Notes: generated by a model from the sequence alone, not told the origin. A DNA stretch of 64,000 nucleotides from Clostridium sp. BJN0001 (GCF_022869825.1 NZ_CP094971.1:1923501-1987500); one strand, 5' to 3'; counted from the stretch's first letter, positions 28,633-38,989 are shown. Made by a program: numbers and translations.

Positions 28633-29277
28633 TTATATATACTTATTTGGCAAATACGGTTCAACCACAATATAACCATCTTCTATTTTTGCAAGTTCAG
28701 GATATTCAGGTTTTGCATCTTCATCTGGTGAAAGTGCAACTTTATCAGCAATTTTTAGAAGTTCTGGTTCAAGAGAAAATGCTACAATAACTGATTTGCT
28801 ATTTCCTTGTGTTCCAGCACTTACTTTTCCTCTTATCCTGCCTAAAACGATGACATTTCCAGAAGCAGAAACTTCAGCTCCATTATTTATGTCACCTATT
28901 ATTACAATATTTCCATTATAATTAATGCTTTGTCCACCTCTAACTGTCTTTCTAATAAATTTGGTCTTTCCTTCATATACATCTGAAAAATTTTTCTTAC
29001 TATCTTTACCCTTATCTTTTATATCTTTAAGTACAATATCTTTAATTTCTATCTGATTTATAAGTGAATTCTTTAATACTTGTATATCACTTTTACCTAA
29101 AAGATCAAAATCAAAATTTAAAGTAAAGGTTGTATCTTTATAAAATTTTTTTCCTTTTAACAGTTTCTTTAAAAGAGTACTCTGCATATCTTCAAATGAT
29201 TCAAATTCATTCATTAAAATTGTGGCATTAATACCATCTTTGTTTCCTTTTATTACAATTCCATTATTATTAAACAT
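28633..29277 (-). CDS. minC: Septum-site inhibitor MinC
   Basis: 214 aa. The N-terminal domain (about 1-100) is FtsZ-inhibiting; the C-terminal beta-helix (about 105-205) starts RKTVRGGQSINYNGNIVIIGDINNGAEV and contains VIVLGRIRGKVSAG, the MinC signature. It blocks FtsZ assembly away from midcell. Confidence 0.95.
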   Translation of the reverse strand: MFNNNGIVIKGNKDGINATILMNEFESFEDMQSTLLKKLLKGKKFYKDTTFTLNFDFDLLGKSDIQVLKNSLINQIEIKDIVLKDIKDKGKDSKKNFSDVYEGKTKFIRKTVRGGQSINYNGNIVIIGDINNGAEVSASGNVIVLGRIRGKVSAGTQGNSKSVIVAFSLEPELLKIADKVALSPDEDAKPEYPELAKIEDGYIVVEPYLPNKYI

Positions 29278-29442
29278 TATTTACCTCCAACAATTTTGCA
29301 GGCTGAATTTATTTTAGCATTTTTAGTTATTATTTACTTACTATTGAATTATAACATTATTAGACCATTTTTGTATAGGTATTTTCTCATTTTTTAAAGG
29401 TTAATCCTATAAATTTGTACATGTAAATAAATTTATAATAAA

Positions 29443-29484
29443 ATAGCATAAAATTTCAAATTCATCTTTAAAATTTTATGCTAT
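29443..29484 (-). terminator. Intrinsic terminator after the PBP2 gene
   Basis: Perfect 13-bp arms (29443-29455 and 29472-29484) with a 16-base loop; the minus strand continues TTTATTAT. It lies 7 bases beyond the PBP2 stop. The next gene, minC, is about 210 bases away, so the min genes may have their own promoter in 29285-29440; I see no strong consensus there. Confidence 0.7.
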
Positions 29485-29490
29485 CTATAA

Positions 29491-32409
29491 CTAATTCTCT
29501 TTTTTTGTATTCTCAATATTTTGAGAATTTTCTTTTTGGCTCTTCTGCTCTTGTTCATTATTTGGATTATCTAAAACATATTTTTTGAACGTATCAGAAG
29601 ACGATGCATAGTTTGGATAATCTTTTACAATTTGATCTTTAAAGTAAGCTTCAAAAACAGCACGAACTGCAGTAGAAATAGTACCTCCATGACCTCCATC
29701 AAATACGACTGCTGCAACTGCGATTTGAGGATTTTCAGCTGGTGCATAGCTGACATATGTTGCATAAGGCTGTCTTCCCACCTCATCCTGTTTATCTAAA
29801 GCATCTGCTGTTCCTGTTTTACCAGCTGTCTTTATTGGAAAGATAGAGAATACTGAACTTGCTGTTCCTCCTTCTTCTGTATTAACGGCTTCCATTCCTT
29901 CTTTTATAGCCTGCTGTGTACTTTTAGACATATTTACAGTATTTAATATTTCAGGGTCAAACTGCTGAAGAACATTTCCTTCTGCATCAGTTATCTTATC
30001 AACAAGATGAAGTTTATATCTTGTTCCACCATTTGCAAGTGTTGAAATATATGATACTAACTGAAGCGGAGTAAAAGCATTCATACTCTGTCCTATAGAA
30101 GCATATACAAGCTGTCCTGGTGTAGATATTTCGCCTGGTTTATCATTTATAGTAAACTGAGCTAACGATTCTGCTATAATTGATACCTGATTATCTAAAT
30201 TTACACTTCTTCCTTCAGATTCAGCTTTTGAAACATTCTGCTTATATCTATCTGAATTATCCATTATTGTTCTTATATCATCTTTTACTGATTTAGCAAA
30301 TTCATCATGTGACATTAAAGATTCATCTGTTCCAACTTTGTTTAAACTTTCCACCATTTTATCTTTAATTGATTTCTTTGCATCAGCTACTTTTTGATTA
30401 TCATCATCTGAAATCTTAAAATCAAATGGAATAAACGAATTTATTCCTTTATAGCTTCCATCTTCAAGATATTGAACTATTTCAAATTTAGCTGAAGATA
30501 TGGAACGCATTTTCCATGATGTAAAATTATATACCTGTCCAAAATTTTCCTGAATCTCTATACCTGTGCTTGCCTTTGTATTACCTTTTGGATCAACTCC
30601 AAGCCCAAACTGCCAAGCATATTTTGCTATAGAATCAAGTGCAGATATATTAGCGCCGCTTTTCATATACATTCTATATGCAGTTTCATAAAAATAGTAG
30701 TTTACTGATTCTGCAATAGCTTTTTTTAAGTTTACATCACCTAGAGTAACTCCTCCTTGTTTATATTCAATTCCTGAAGGATTGAATCCTGCTCCAAATG
30801 TCTCAGGGTGAATATTAAATTCACCTGTATCAAGGATAGTTGTACTCGTATCTATCGCTCCTGATTCAATTCCTGCAACAGCTGTTAATGGCTTAAAAGT
30901 TGAACCTGGAGGTAAAAGAGACATTGTTGCGTAATTATACATATTTCTAGGATAAAGATCATATGGATCTGTTCTTCTTCCATTTTCTTCAGGGAAAAGT
31001 TCGTCAATAGATTTATTAAGTCCCATTCTCTGTATGAAATTTTTTCCAAATGAATTCAAATCAGGACTAAAATATGAACTTACAAGATCCGAAGATGCTT
31101 TATCTGTCGCCGTAAATATATTAGGATCATAATTAGGCAAACTTACAAGTGCAATAACTTTTCCTGTATTAACATCTACAGCAACGAGTGCTCCTCTTGT
31201 TGCATTTTTATATATACCACTTTGCTGCGTATTCATAGCATCCTGAAGTGCCTGTTCTGCCGCATACTGTACATCTGCATCTATTGTTAGATGAACATCA
31301 TTTCCCGGGTAAGATTCCAATTTAAATAGTTCTTCAGTAGTTCTTCCTTTTGAGTTTACTTTTACAGTTGTTCCACCTTTTGAACCTTTAAGCTGATCTT
31401 CAAATGCAGATTCTATTCCTGATTTTCCTATAACATCAGAAGATGCATCATATCCTCTTAATTCATATCTATCTTTTTGTGAACTATCTATCGATGATAC
31501 ATATCCAAGTACTGATGATGCTAAATTATGAAATGGATAATATCGTATTGGAGTACTGCTTACATTTATTCCAGGAAGATCATTTAATTTCTGATAAATG
31601 ATCATTACTGTATCTTTTTTTAAATTTTCTGCAATAGTAACTGCTTTATATCCACTATAACTCTGCATCTTTATTGCATCTTTTACAAGCATATACTCTC
31701 TTATATCATTTAAAGAATATCCACCATCTAGAATTATCTGAGTTAATTCTTTTCCATCCATTTTGTCATATACTGATTTTTTTTCTTTTGACAAGTAATC
31801 ATCATCAACCATTCCTATTAAATCATAACTCTTTACAAGATAATAGAATGTTTCTTCAGCTGATTTATCTACAAGCTGATTATCTAGTTTTTCTTCCTGT
31901 TCATCATTAAGCTGTTCAACATCTTTTAGATCATCATCCTTGTTCTTTAAAAAATAATCATATCCTCTATCCTTTTTAAATCGCAATTCTTCAGCTTTTC
32001 TTGACTTATCATCATCAGTTTTATATTCAAAATATATCTCATTATTATCACTTATTTTAAGTTGCATATTGTCCTGAATAGACTCTCCATTTTCTTTTAA
32101 AAGTTGAAATAACTCTTTCATTGTAGAAAAAAATGAAGTTTGATCATCATTTTTAGTATATGTAATTGTATATGTCTGTTTATTAGATGCAAGTGTAGTT
32201 CCATTTTTATCATATATCTTTCCGCGTGGGGCAGTTTCTGATATAAATCTTGTAGCTGAAACATTTGCCTTATCTTTAAATTCGTCATATCTCAATATCT
32301 GAAGATATGCAAGCCTAATACCAATTACAGACAATATAAAAAAAAGAATAACTGTCAATATTGTATATCTTGAAATCTTTTTTTTCTTTTCAGGTCTATT
32401 TACTATCAT
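29491..32409 (-). CDS. mrdA: Penicillin-binding protein 2 (elongasome transpeptidase)
   Basis: Class B PBP, 972 aa, larger than E. coli PBP2 (633 aa). One N-terminal membrane helix (about 15-35), a dimerisation/pedestal domain enlarged by an acidic region (about 90-230), then the transpeptidase: PPGSTFKPLTAVAG (Ser-x-x-Lys), SVNYYFYE (Ser-x-Asn) and KTGTADA (Lys-Thr-Gly). A further Lys-rich insertion (about 645-760) separates the last two motifs, as in other clostridial PBP2-like proteins. The C-terminus is Glu/Gln/Asn-rich. Its ATG overlaps the mreD stop (ATGA). Confidence 0.92.
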   Translation of the reverse strand: MIVNRPEKKKKISRYTILTVILFFILSVIGIRLAYLQILRYDEFKDKANVSATRFISETAPRGKIYDKNGTTLASNKQTYTITYTKNDDQTSFFSTMKELFQLLKENGESIQDNMQLKISDNNEIYFEYKTDDDKSRKAEELRFKKDRGYDYFLKNKDDDLKDVEQLNDEQEEKLDNQLVDKSAEETFYYLVKSYDLIGMVDDDYLSKEKKSVYDKMDGKELTQIILDGGYSLNDIREYMLVKDAIKMQSYSGYKAVTIAENLKKDTVMIIYQKLNDLPGINVSSTPIRYYPFHNLASSVLGYVSSIDSSQKDRYELRGYDASSDVIGKSGIESAFEDQLKGSKGGTTVKVNSKGRTTEELFKLESYPGNDVHLTIDADVQYAAEQALQDAMNTQQSGIYKNATRGALVAVDVNTGKVIALVSLPNYDPNIFTATDKASSDLVSSYFSPDLNSFGKNFIQRMGLNKSIDELFPEENGRRTDPYDLYPRNMYNYATMSLLPPGSTFKPLTAVAGIESGAIDTSTTILDTGEFNIHPETFGAGFNPSGIEYKQGGVTLGDVNLKKAIAESVNYYFYETAYRMYMKSGANISALDSIAKYAWQFGLGVDPKGNTKASTGIEIQENFGQVYNFTSWKMRSISSAKFEIVQYLEDGSYKGINSFIPFDFKISDDDNQKVADAKKSIKDKMVESLNKVGTDESLMSHDEFAKSVKDDIRTIMDNSDRYKQNVSKAESEGRSVNLDNQVSIIAESLAQFTINDKPGEISTPGQLVYASIGQSMNAFTPLQLVSYISTLANGGTRYKLHLVDKITDAEGNVLQQFDPEILNTVNMSKSTQQAIKEGMEAVNTEEGGTASSVFSIFPIKTAGKTGTADALDKQDEVGRQPYATYVSYAPAENPQIAVAAVVFDGGHGGTISTAVRAVFEAYFKDQIVKDYPNYASSSDTFKKYVLDNPNNEQEQKSQKENSQNIENTKKEN

Positions 32410-32897
32410 TTAAACCTCCATGTATGTTTCGAACTATCATTATCTGTATATTTTAACAATATACCATAAATTATAAACATTATAACAGAATTATATATTG
32501 AAGCTATAATTGCTGTACTAAAATCAAGATTTAACTTTAAGAAATAATATATACCTGCTATAATAAAATATTTTAAAATTGTAAAAACAAATGTACTTAT
32601 AATAGGTACCATTCGTTTTTCTCTCACAATAACTTCAGCAATTAATGCTGTAATATAGCATATAATAAGATTCGTAAATGAATTTAATCCAAATAAATTA
32701 AATAAAAATAAATCCTGAAGAATTCCACTTCCAATTCCTATAAGCACAGCATATTTTTTTTCAAGGCAAAAAGAACATGCTATTGAAAAAACAAATAAAA
32801 TACTCGGATATGCATTATGAATAGGGAAAAATGGTATAACCGAATTATCTAAAATAGCTAATAAAATCATAATTATAATAAAAATTGCTTTTTTCAT
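32406..32897 (-). CDS. mreD: Rod shape-determining membrane protein MreD
   Basis: 163 aa with about five membrane helices, the usual size. Start MKKAIFIIIMILLAILDNSVIPFF and YPSILFVFSIACSFCLEKKYAVLIGIGSGILQDL are typical. Located between mreC and PBP2 and translationally coupled to the latter. It is part of the MreBCD-RodA-PBP2 elongation complex. Confidence 0.92.
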   Translation of the reverse strand: MKKAIFIIIMILLAILDNSVIPFFPIHNAYPSILFVFSIACSFCLEKKYAVLIGIGSGILQDLFLFNLFGLNSFTNLIICYITALIAEVIVREKRMVPIISTFVFTILKYFIIAGIYYFLKLNLDFSTAIIASIYNSVIMFIIYGILLKYTDNDSSKHTWRFK

Positions 32898-32907
32898 TTT
32901 TTACCCT

Positions 32908-33756
32908 CTAATTATATGAAATATCCGAAGTATCTTTAGGACATACAACTACAAGTTCTTCTAATTTATTAAAATCAACGTATGGTTTTACTATTGCAGT
33001 CTTTGTAACTTTAGTATTATCCTCTTCAACTTTTTCTACTTCTCCTATTTTTATTTCTTTAGGATATATTCCTCCTACGCCTGATGTCATAATAACATCG
33101 CCTTCTTTAATTTCAGAATCTACAGGAAGTTCATATACTTTTGCAAGATTACTATTATCTCTATCCTTATATCCTTTCAAGTATCCTGTTGCTTCTCTAG
33201 TACTATCTACCATTACACTTACTGCAATATTTTCATTCATAATAGACTGAACTATAGAAGATGAATTAGAAACACTTGTTACCTGACCTACTAAGCCTTT
33301 TGCCGCAATAACAACCATTCCCTTTTTTATATTGTCTTTTGCACCTTTATTTATTATATATCCATTTACAAAATTTCCATTACTAAAACCTATAATATCA
33401 CATGCCACATAATTATAATTATCTTTTTCATTAGTAAAATTTAATATTTCTCTAAGTCTTTCATTTTCATTAACTACATCAGAATTTTCTAAAATCTGAT
33501 TTTTTAATTCTTCATTTTCTTTAACAAGTTCTTTATTCTGAGATTTTACTTCAGAAAAGTTCAAAAAGAAATCTAATGTTTCTTTTATTCTATTATTTAT
33601 TTTATATATAATTGACTGTGCTGGATTTAATGTAGCTGAAGCTCCGGACTGAACTGCATTTGCCTTATCAGTTTTTGCAGAATAAAATATTAATGCTAAA
33701 AAGCCAACTGACAGTACCAATACAGTTACTGCCAGTTTATTTCTAAAGAATTTCAT
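32908..33756 (-). CDS. mreC: Rod shape-determining protein MreC
   Basis: 282 aa. One N-terminal membrane helix (about 8-25), a coiled coil (about 60-100, KSQNKELVKENEELKNQI), then the outside beta-domains with NGFVNGYIINKGAKDNIKKGMVV-like and GVGGIYPKEIKIGEV motifs. It connects cytoplasmic MreB to PBP2. It starts five bases after mreB. Confidence 0.95.
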   Translation of the reverse strand: MKFFRNKLAVTVLVLSVGFLALIFYSAKTDKANAVQSGASATLNPAQSIIYKINNRIKETLDFFLNFSEVKSQNKELVKENEELKNQILENSDVVNENERLREILNFTNEKDNYNYVACDIIGFSNGNFVNGYIINKGAKDNIKKGMVVIAAKGLVGQVTSVSNSSSIVQSIMNENIAVSVMVDSTREATGYLKGYKDRDNSNLAKVYELPVDSEIKEGDVIMTSGVGGIYPKEIKIGEVEKVEEDNTKVTKTAIVKPYVDFNKLEELVVVCPKDTSDISYN

Positions 33757-33760
33757 CTAT

Positions 33761-34780
33761 TTAGCCTCTCTGATCCTTACTTATCTTATCAAAATCTTCT
33801 AAGGCTTTTCCTGCTCCAAGTACAACGCAGTCAAGTGGTGCTTCTGCAACATGCACAGGCATATTTGTTTCTCTATTTATAAGCTGGTCTAATCCTTTAA
33901 GAAGTGCTCCTCCTCCAGCTAACATTATTCCTTTCTCCATTATATCTGCTGATAATTCTGGTGGTGTTTTTTCAAGAGTTGTTTTTATTGCTTCAATAAT
34001 CGCAGCTACTGGTTCTCTAAGTGCTTCTCTTATTTGAGTTTCAGAAACTTGAACAACTTTTGGAAGTCCAGTCACCATATCGCGGCCTTTAATATCCATT
34101 ACTCTCTCTTCTTCATCTGGTACTTTATCGGCAGATCCTATTTCTATCTTTACAAGTTCAGAAGTTCTTTCACCAATCATAAGATTGAATTCTTTCTTTA
34201 TATATGAAATTATAGATTGATCAAGTTCATCTCCTGCAATTCTTAATGACTTACTTGTAACAATTCCTCCAAGAGAAATAATCGCAACTTCTGTAGTTCC
34301 TCCACCAATATCTACTATCATACTTCCTGTTGGTTCACTTACTGGAAGATCAGCTCCTATTGCAGCTGCCATTGGTTCTTCCATAAGAATTACATCTCTA
34401 GCTCCTGCAAGCTTTGTAGCCTCTTCTATTGCTCTTTTTTCAACTTCTGTTACTCCAGAAGGATAACATACTATTATTCTTGGACTCTTAAATGCACTCT
34501 TAGATGTAACTTTTTCAATTAAATTCTTAAGCATTGTCTGTGCTATATCAAAATCGGCAATAACTCCATCCTTAAGAGGTCTTATTGCTACTATATTACC
34601 AGGAGTTCTTCCTATCATAAGTTTAGCTTCAGCTCCTACTGCTAAAGGCCTCTTTGTAATATTATTTATAGCAACAACAGATGGCTCTCTAAGTACAATA
34701 CCTTTTCCTTTAACGAATACAAGTGTATTTGCTGTTCCTAAATCGATTCCCATGTCTTTTCCTGTTCCAAAAAATCCCAT
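33761..34780 (-). CDS. mreB: Actin-like rod shape protein MreB
   Basis: 339 aa. Bacterial actin with [17 protein letters not shown] (phosphate 1), [18 protein letters not shown] (phosphate 2) and [15 protein letters not shown] (adenosine) motifs. It forms membrane-bound filaments steering lateral wall synthesis. First gene of the mre-mrd series; an AAAGGGG site lies upstream of the ATG. Confidence 0.97.
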   Translation of the reverse strand: MGFFGTGKDMGIDLGTANTLVFVKGKGIVLREPSVVAINNITKRPLAVGAEAKLMIGRTPGNIVAIRPLKDGVIADFDIAQTMLKNLIEKVTSKSAFKSPRIIVCYPSGVTEVEKRAIEEATKLAGARDVILMEEPMAAAIGADLPVSEPTGSMIVDIGGGTTEVAIISLGGIVTSKSLRIAGDELDQSIISYIKKEFNLMIGERTSELVKIEIGSADKVPDEEERVMDIKGRDMVTGLPKVVQVSETQIREALREPVAAIIEAIKTTLEKTPPELSADIMEKGIMLAGGGALLKGLDQLINRETNMPVHVAEAPLDCVVLGAGKALEDFDKISKDQRG

Positions 34781-35085
34781 GTTTGTTTTTTCCCCTTTCC
34801 AATCTATAGTTATTCATTTTTCTTTATAATTATGTAACTATTTATATTATTTTATATGATCTAATAATTTGATTCTTAATATAATTAAAAACTCTCTAAT
34901 TCAAAATTTCTAATCATTTTATTTTAGATATATAATAAAAATTAGCATTTAAAAGCCAATCTAGTCAATTAAATGCCTCTAATATTTCACTTACAAAAAT
35001 AAGAACATTTCCTCTTGCTACTACCATCTATAAATATACATGACTAAAAGTTCTTAATTCAAATATTTTTTAATTCTAACTAATA
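34781..35085. other. Gene-free A+T-rich spacer between maf and mreB
   Basis: Very A+T-rich, no open frame of note and no radC, which often lies here in related bacteria. A weak minus-strand hairpin (7-bp arms 35050-35056 and 35000-35006, 43-base loop, then T-rich) may terminate maf. The mreB promoter is probably in 34800-34900 but I cannot assign boxes with confidence. Confidence 0.4.
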
Positions 35086-35664
35086 TTAATCTAAAAATAT
35101 TTTTAAAGATTTTATCATCGTTTTTAACTTATTAATAGGAAGCCCTACAATATTATAATAGCATCCATTAATTTTTTCAACAAATAAACCACCTTTTCCT
35201 TGTATTCCATAAGCACCTGCTTTATCCATAGGCTCACCTGTGTCTATGTACTTCATTATTTCTTTATCTGTAATATTAGAAAAAAATACGTCAGTACATA
35301 CGCTTTCACTTAACACTTTATCTCCATACATTACAGTTACTCCAGAATAAACTGAATGTTTTTTCCCAGAAAGTTTTTTAAGCATTTCAAATGCTTCTTG
35401 TTTGTCGCGTGGTTTTCCTAATATGTTGTTATCAACACATACAACCGTATCTGCAGAAATTATAATAGTATCATTAAGATCTTCAAATCTTTTTTTTACT
35501 TCTTCTGCTTTTCCAAATGATATTTTTTTAACATACTCGTCTACAGAACCATTAAATTCTACAATTCGCTCGTCAAAACAACTTTCAATAATTTCAAATT
35601 CATTAAAAATTCTTTTTAAAAGTTCCTTTCTTCTCTCTGATGCTGATGCTAATATTATTTTCAA
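35086..35664 (-). CDS. maf: Maf-like nucleotide pyrophosphatase
   Basis: 192 aa. The start MKIILASASERRKELLKRI, ISADTVVCVDNNILGKPRD in the middle and DKAGAYGIQGKGGLFVEKI near the end are the Maf/YhdE signatures. Such proteins hydrolyse dTTP/UTP or modified NTPs to monophosphates and are linked to septum arrest. It has the conserved position upstream of mreB. Confidence 0.95.
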   Translation of the reverse strand: MKIILASASERRKELLKRIFNEFEIIESCFDERIVEFNGSVDEYVKKISFGKAEEVKKRFEDLNDTIIISADTVVCVDNNILGKPRDKQEAFEMLKKLSGKKHSVYSGVTVMYGDKVLSESVCTDVFFSNITDKEIMKYIDTGEPMDKAGAYGIQGKGGLFVEKINGCYYNIVGLPINKLKTMIKSLKIFLD

Positions 35665-35817
35665 GAAAACACATCCTTAATTAGTAGTAATATACTTCTA
35701 AACTCAAATTTTTAAAGTAACAGAATAAATCGTGTATTACTATCTATTCTTTATATAGTTTATCATTTAAAAAGTGCATAAACAAGTATCTTTACTTAAC
35801 TTATATTAAATTTAATT

Positions 35818-36453
35818 TTATTGTAATAATTTTAATACATCATATAGTTTTTTCATATTATCTATATTATTTGTAGCTGTTAATTCATCAGGCATTTCGC
35901 TAACATAACTTTTAATATCATCTGACACATTTTCATTATTAGATGATACGATTTCTTCAAACCATTTTTTAAACTCATATGTTTTTATAGAACTTACTTC
36001 TTTATCAGTAAGTTTATCATTTAATTTTAATGCTGCATCTATTACCTCTATGTCAAGATTTGTGTTTTTAGAAGATTCTTTTATTAACATATCTTCTTTT
36101 GTCACATCAATACCTTCTGATTTAAGGTTACTAATTATAGTTTGTGCATTTTCTTTATGATATATTCCTAAAATAATCTTAAATTTTCCATCACTTTCAA
36201 CAATAAAAGGGTTTAAATTTTCTTTTTCTTTAATAATTTTCTCTGCATTTTCTTTTTTACTAAAGCATCCTATTTGAACAGTGCATGGTACTATATTTTT
36301 TTCTTTTGTATCAACTGAAGTATTATCCCCTTTAATATTAAATTTATTAAATATAATGATAAATGCTAAAAATATTAAAAAAATAGAAAGAAGCAAAATA
36401 AATACTCTATTTATTATAGATTTCCTATTATAATTATATCTTGTATACTTCAT
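35818..36453 (-). CDS. SPOR-domain membrane protein
   Basis: 211 aa. A basic N-terminus and one membrane helix (about 16-36) are followed by a SPOR-like domain (about 55-125: CTVQIGCFSKKENAEKIIKE and FKIILGIYHKENAQTIISNL) and a C-terminal helical part. SPOR domains bind denuded glycan at division sites or in the spore cortex. The location near maf/mre genes fits a wall or division role. The specific function is unknown. Confidence 0.82.
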   Translation of the reverse strand: MKYTRYNYNRKSIINRVFILLLSIFLIFLAFIIIFNKFNIKGDNTSVDTKEKNIVPCTVQIGCFSKKENAEKIIKEKENLNPFIVESDGKFKIILGIYHKENAQTIISNLKSEGIDVTKEDMLIKESSKNTNLDIEVIDAALKLNDKLTDKEVSSIKTYEFKKWFEEIVSSNNENVSDDIKSYVSEMPDELTATNNIDNMKKLYDVLKLLQ

Positions 36454-36544
36454 AAAACTAATGCCTCCATTTTCTTTTTACTATGCTTATACATAATATT
36501 ATTGGTGACATAATTTTAGAACCTCAATAAAAAAGGGTATAAAA

Positions 36545-36564
36545 AAAGTGGCTTTCCCCACTTT
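36545..36564 (-). terminator. Intrinsic terminator of the NlpC/P60 gene
   Basis: 7-bp arms (36545-36551 and 36558-36564) with a 6-base loop; the minus strand continues with a T tract. It overlaps the stop codon at 36563-36565. Confidence 0.7.
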
Positions 36565-37162
36565 ATATAATTCTTCTAGCTGTAGCATATACTCTTGAGT
36601 AATAGCTACTATTTAAAGAACTTACCATAACAGGTTTTCCTGTTCTTGGGGCATGAATAAAGTCTCCCCCTCCTACATATATACCAACATGACTTATTGA
36701 TCCCATTGTATTAAAGAATACTAAATCTCCAGGTTCAAGATTTGATTTAGAAACTATACTTCCTTGAGTTACCTGCTGATAAGTTGTACGATTTAATGAT
36801 ATTCCAGATTTTCCATATACATACTTTGTAAACCCAGAGCAATCAAAAGCATTAGGGCCTACTGCACCATATACATATGGCTTTCCAAGTAGACTATATG
36901 CTGTATTTATAATTGAACTTGTTTTTCCTGATTCACCTCTTGATAACATACTTTCTGGAAGAAGTGAACTATCTGAAGCTGCCTTTTTTATAGGAGCTTT
37001 AATTGTCTTAACTGAAACTAAGTTAGCTGTTTTAACTGTAGATGTACTGCTTGTTGTTAATGTTGTATCTGCACTTGCTGAAAGCGGTGCTATAAAAACT
37101 GTTCCTGCAACAGCTATTGACATTGCTGATTTTAAAATTATCTTTTTCATATTACTGTACAT
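36563..37162 (-). CDS. Secreted NlpC/P60 peptidoglycan endopeptidase
   Basis: 199 aa. Signal peptide (about 1-31, ending ASA-D), a Thr/Ser-rich linker (about 32-85), and an NlpC/P60 domain (about 85-199) with the catalytic Cys in AFDCSGFTKYVYG, His in SHVGIYVGGGDFIHAP and a following polar residue. It cleaves D-gamma-Glu-diamino acid bonds of the wall. No SH3b domain is present, so binding must come from the linker or the catalytic domain. GAGAGG lies eight bases before the ATG. Confidence 0.9.
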   Translation of the reverse strand: MYSNMKKIILKSAMSIAVAGTVFIAPLSASADTTLTTSSTSTVKTANLVSVKTIKAPIKKAASDSSLLPESMLSRGESGKTSSIINTAYSLLGKPYVYGAVGPNAFDCSGFTKYVYGKSGISLNRTTYQQVTQGSIVSKSNLEPGDLVFFNTMGSISHVGIYVGGGDFIHAPRTGKPVMVSSLNSSYYSRVYATARRII

Positions 37163-37501
37163 TAATTCGACCTCTCTTTTTTATAATGGAAACGTTGCCT
37201 TAACAGTAAACATTTTCATTATTTTATAATCATTACCTACCTCATGTATCGATAAATTTATTATATACATTTCATAATTTTTGGTCAAGCTCTTATAAAA
37301 ATAATCTCCTACTCATATCTCTCATTATCTAACATATCCTCATAAATACTCTTTTTTATTTAAAATTTCTTTATAATGTATCTAAAAGTAACTTTATTAT
37401 ATCAATTAAATTACAGTACTGTATTAATAATGTATAAAATATGATAAAATATATCTATACTTTTTTATAAAGTAAATTTTAATATATGGGGTGTATTAAT
37501 A
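37163..37501. other. Divergent intergenic region between NlpC/P60 gene and pyk
   Basis: Contains the minus-strand promoter at 37260-37288. For pyk, a possible plus-strand promoter is TTACAG (37411-37416), a 16-base spacer and TATAAA. The perfect palindrome TACAGTACTGTA (37412-37423) overlaps that -35 and could be an operator. The rest is A+T-rich without genes. Confidence 0.45.
37260..37288 (-). promoter_or_regulatory. Sigma-A promoter of the NlpC/P60 gene
   Basis: The minus strand reads TTGACC (37283-37288), a 17-base spacer and TATAAT (37260-37265), giving a leader of about 90 bases. Confidence 0.75.
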
Positions 37502-38935
37502 TTGACAAAGAATAATATTCAAAAAACTAAAATGATTTTTACAATAGGTCCTGCAAGTGATGATGAACAGACCTTAAGAAAATTTATTGAAATTGGCATG
37601 AGTGCAGCGAGATTAAATTTTTCTCATGGTACTTATAAAACTCATGGCGAAAAAATTGAATTAATAAAGCGTCTCAGATATGAAATGAATTCTCCTACTG
37701 CTATTATTCTTGATATAAAAGGTCCTAAAATAAGAACACATAACTTCGAAAATGATGGGGTAGATCTTAAAGAAGGTAATAATTTTGACTTTATATGTGG
37801 TGAAGAAATATTAGGTAATGATAAAAAGTGTTCCATTTCTTATGAAAATCTTTATAATGATGTACATAAAGATGGTCTAATTCTTGTTGACGATGGTCTT
37901 TTAAAATTCAAAATAACAGGAGTTGAAAACAAAGTAATACATACAAAAGTATTAGTTGGTGGAACAATTAAAAATCATAAAGGCGTAAATGTACCTAATG
38001 TTCAGATAAAGCTTCCTTCTATAACTGAAAAAGATATAGAGGATATAAAATTCGGATGTAAAATGGGTGTTGATTTTATTGCAGCATCTTTTATAAGAAA
38101 AGCAAGCGATGTTCTTGATGTAAAAAAAGTCTTAAAAGAAAATAATGGAGAGAACATAAAAGTAATTTCCAAGATAGAAACTCAAGAAGGAGTAAATAAC
38201 ATAGACTCTATTATAGAAGCTACTGACGGAATAATGGTTGCTAGAGGTGATATGGGAGTTGAAATTCCAATACAGAAAGTACCAATAATTCAAAAACAGA
38301 TAATAAAGAAGTGTAATCAAGTAGGTAAAATAGTTATAACAGCAACTCAAATGCTAGATTCAATGATTAGAAATTCAATACCTACAAGAGCTGAAGCAAG
38401 TGATATATGTAATGCTATATTTGATGGTACTGATGCTATAATGTTAAGTGGTGAAAGTGCTTCTGGAAGTTTCCCTGTTGAAGCTGCAAAAACAATGAGT
38501 GAAATTGCACTAGAAGCAGAAAGATATTTAGATTATAATGCTTTAACTGCACGACTTAGAGAACCATCATTCTCAGACTATGCAACCGCAATAAGTTACT
38601 CTGCAGCAAGAACTGCAAATATCTTAAATGCAAAAGCAATTGTAGCTGCAACAAAAAGTGGTGCAACAGCTAAAATATTATCAAGATACAGATCAAAATG
38701 CCCAATAATAGCAATAACACCATTTGAAGAAGTAAGAAGACAGCTTTCTTTAAACTTTGGAATATATCCTATGAAATGTGATATGTTCAATTCAACAGAT
38801 AAGATTCTTGAGGAAGCTAAAGATACTGTAAAAAAACTTGATATAACAGAACCTGGTGATGATATAATAGTTGCTGCAGGTATGCCAACAACTCAGACAG
38901 GTGGAACTAATATGCTTAAAATCGAGAAAATGTAA
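37502..38935 (+). CDS. pyk: Pyruvate kinase
   Basis: Converts PEP and ADP to pyruvate and ATP. 477 aa, the short form without the extra C-terminal PEP-utiliser domain of Bacillus enzymes. KTKMIFTIGPASDD at the start, ARLNFSHG, MVARGDMGVEIP (substrate and Mg) and TATQMLDSM are all present. It begins with TTG after GGGGTG at eight-base spacing; no ATG fits as well. Confidence 0.96.
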   Translation: MTKNNIQKTKMIFTIGPASDDEQTLRKFIEIGMSAARLNFSHGTYKTHGEKIELIKRLRYEMNSPTAIILDIKGPKIRTHNFENDGVDLKEGNNFDFICGEEILGNDKKCSISYENLYNDVHKDGLILVDDGLLKFKITGVENKVIHTKVLVGGTIKNHKGVNVPNVQIKLPSITEKDIEDIKFGCKMGVDFIAASFIRKASDVLDVKKVLKENNGENIKVISKIETQEGVNNIDSIIEATDGIMVARGDMGVEIPIQKVPIIQKQIIKKCNQVGKIVITATQMLDSMIRNSIPTRAEASDICNAIFDGTDAIMLSGESASGSFPVEAAKTMSEIALEAERYLDYNALTARLREPSFSDYATAISYSAARTANILNAKAIVAATKSGATAKILSRYRSKCPIIAITPFEEVRRQLSLNFGIYPMKCDMFNSTDKILEEAKDTVKKLDITEPGDDIIVAAGMPTTQTGGTNMLKIEKM

Positions 38936-38989
38936 TAAACTTAGTTTTTAACAAGAAATTGATTTTCAAATAAATTCAACTAAAAAATA

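Noticed and set aside
34781..35085. radC remnant between maf and mreB
   Set aside because: No HxHPSG-like motif or helix-hairpin-helix coding could be read in any frame.
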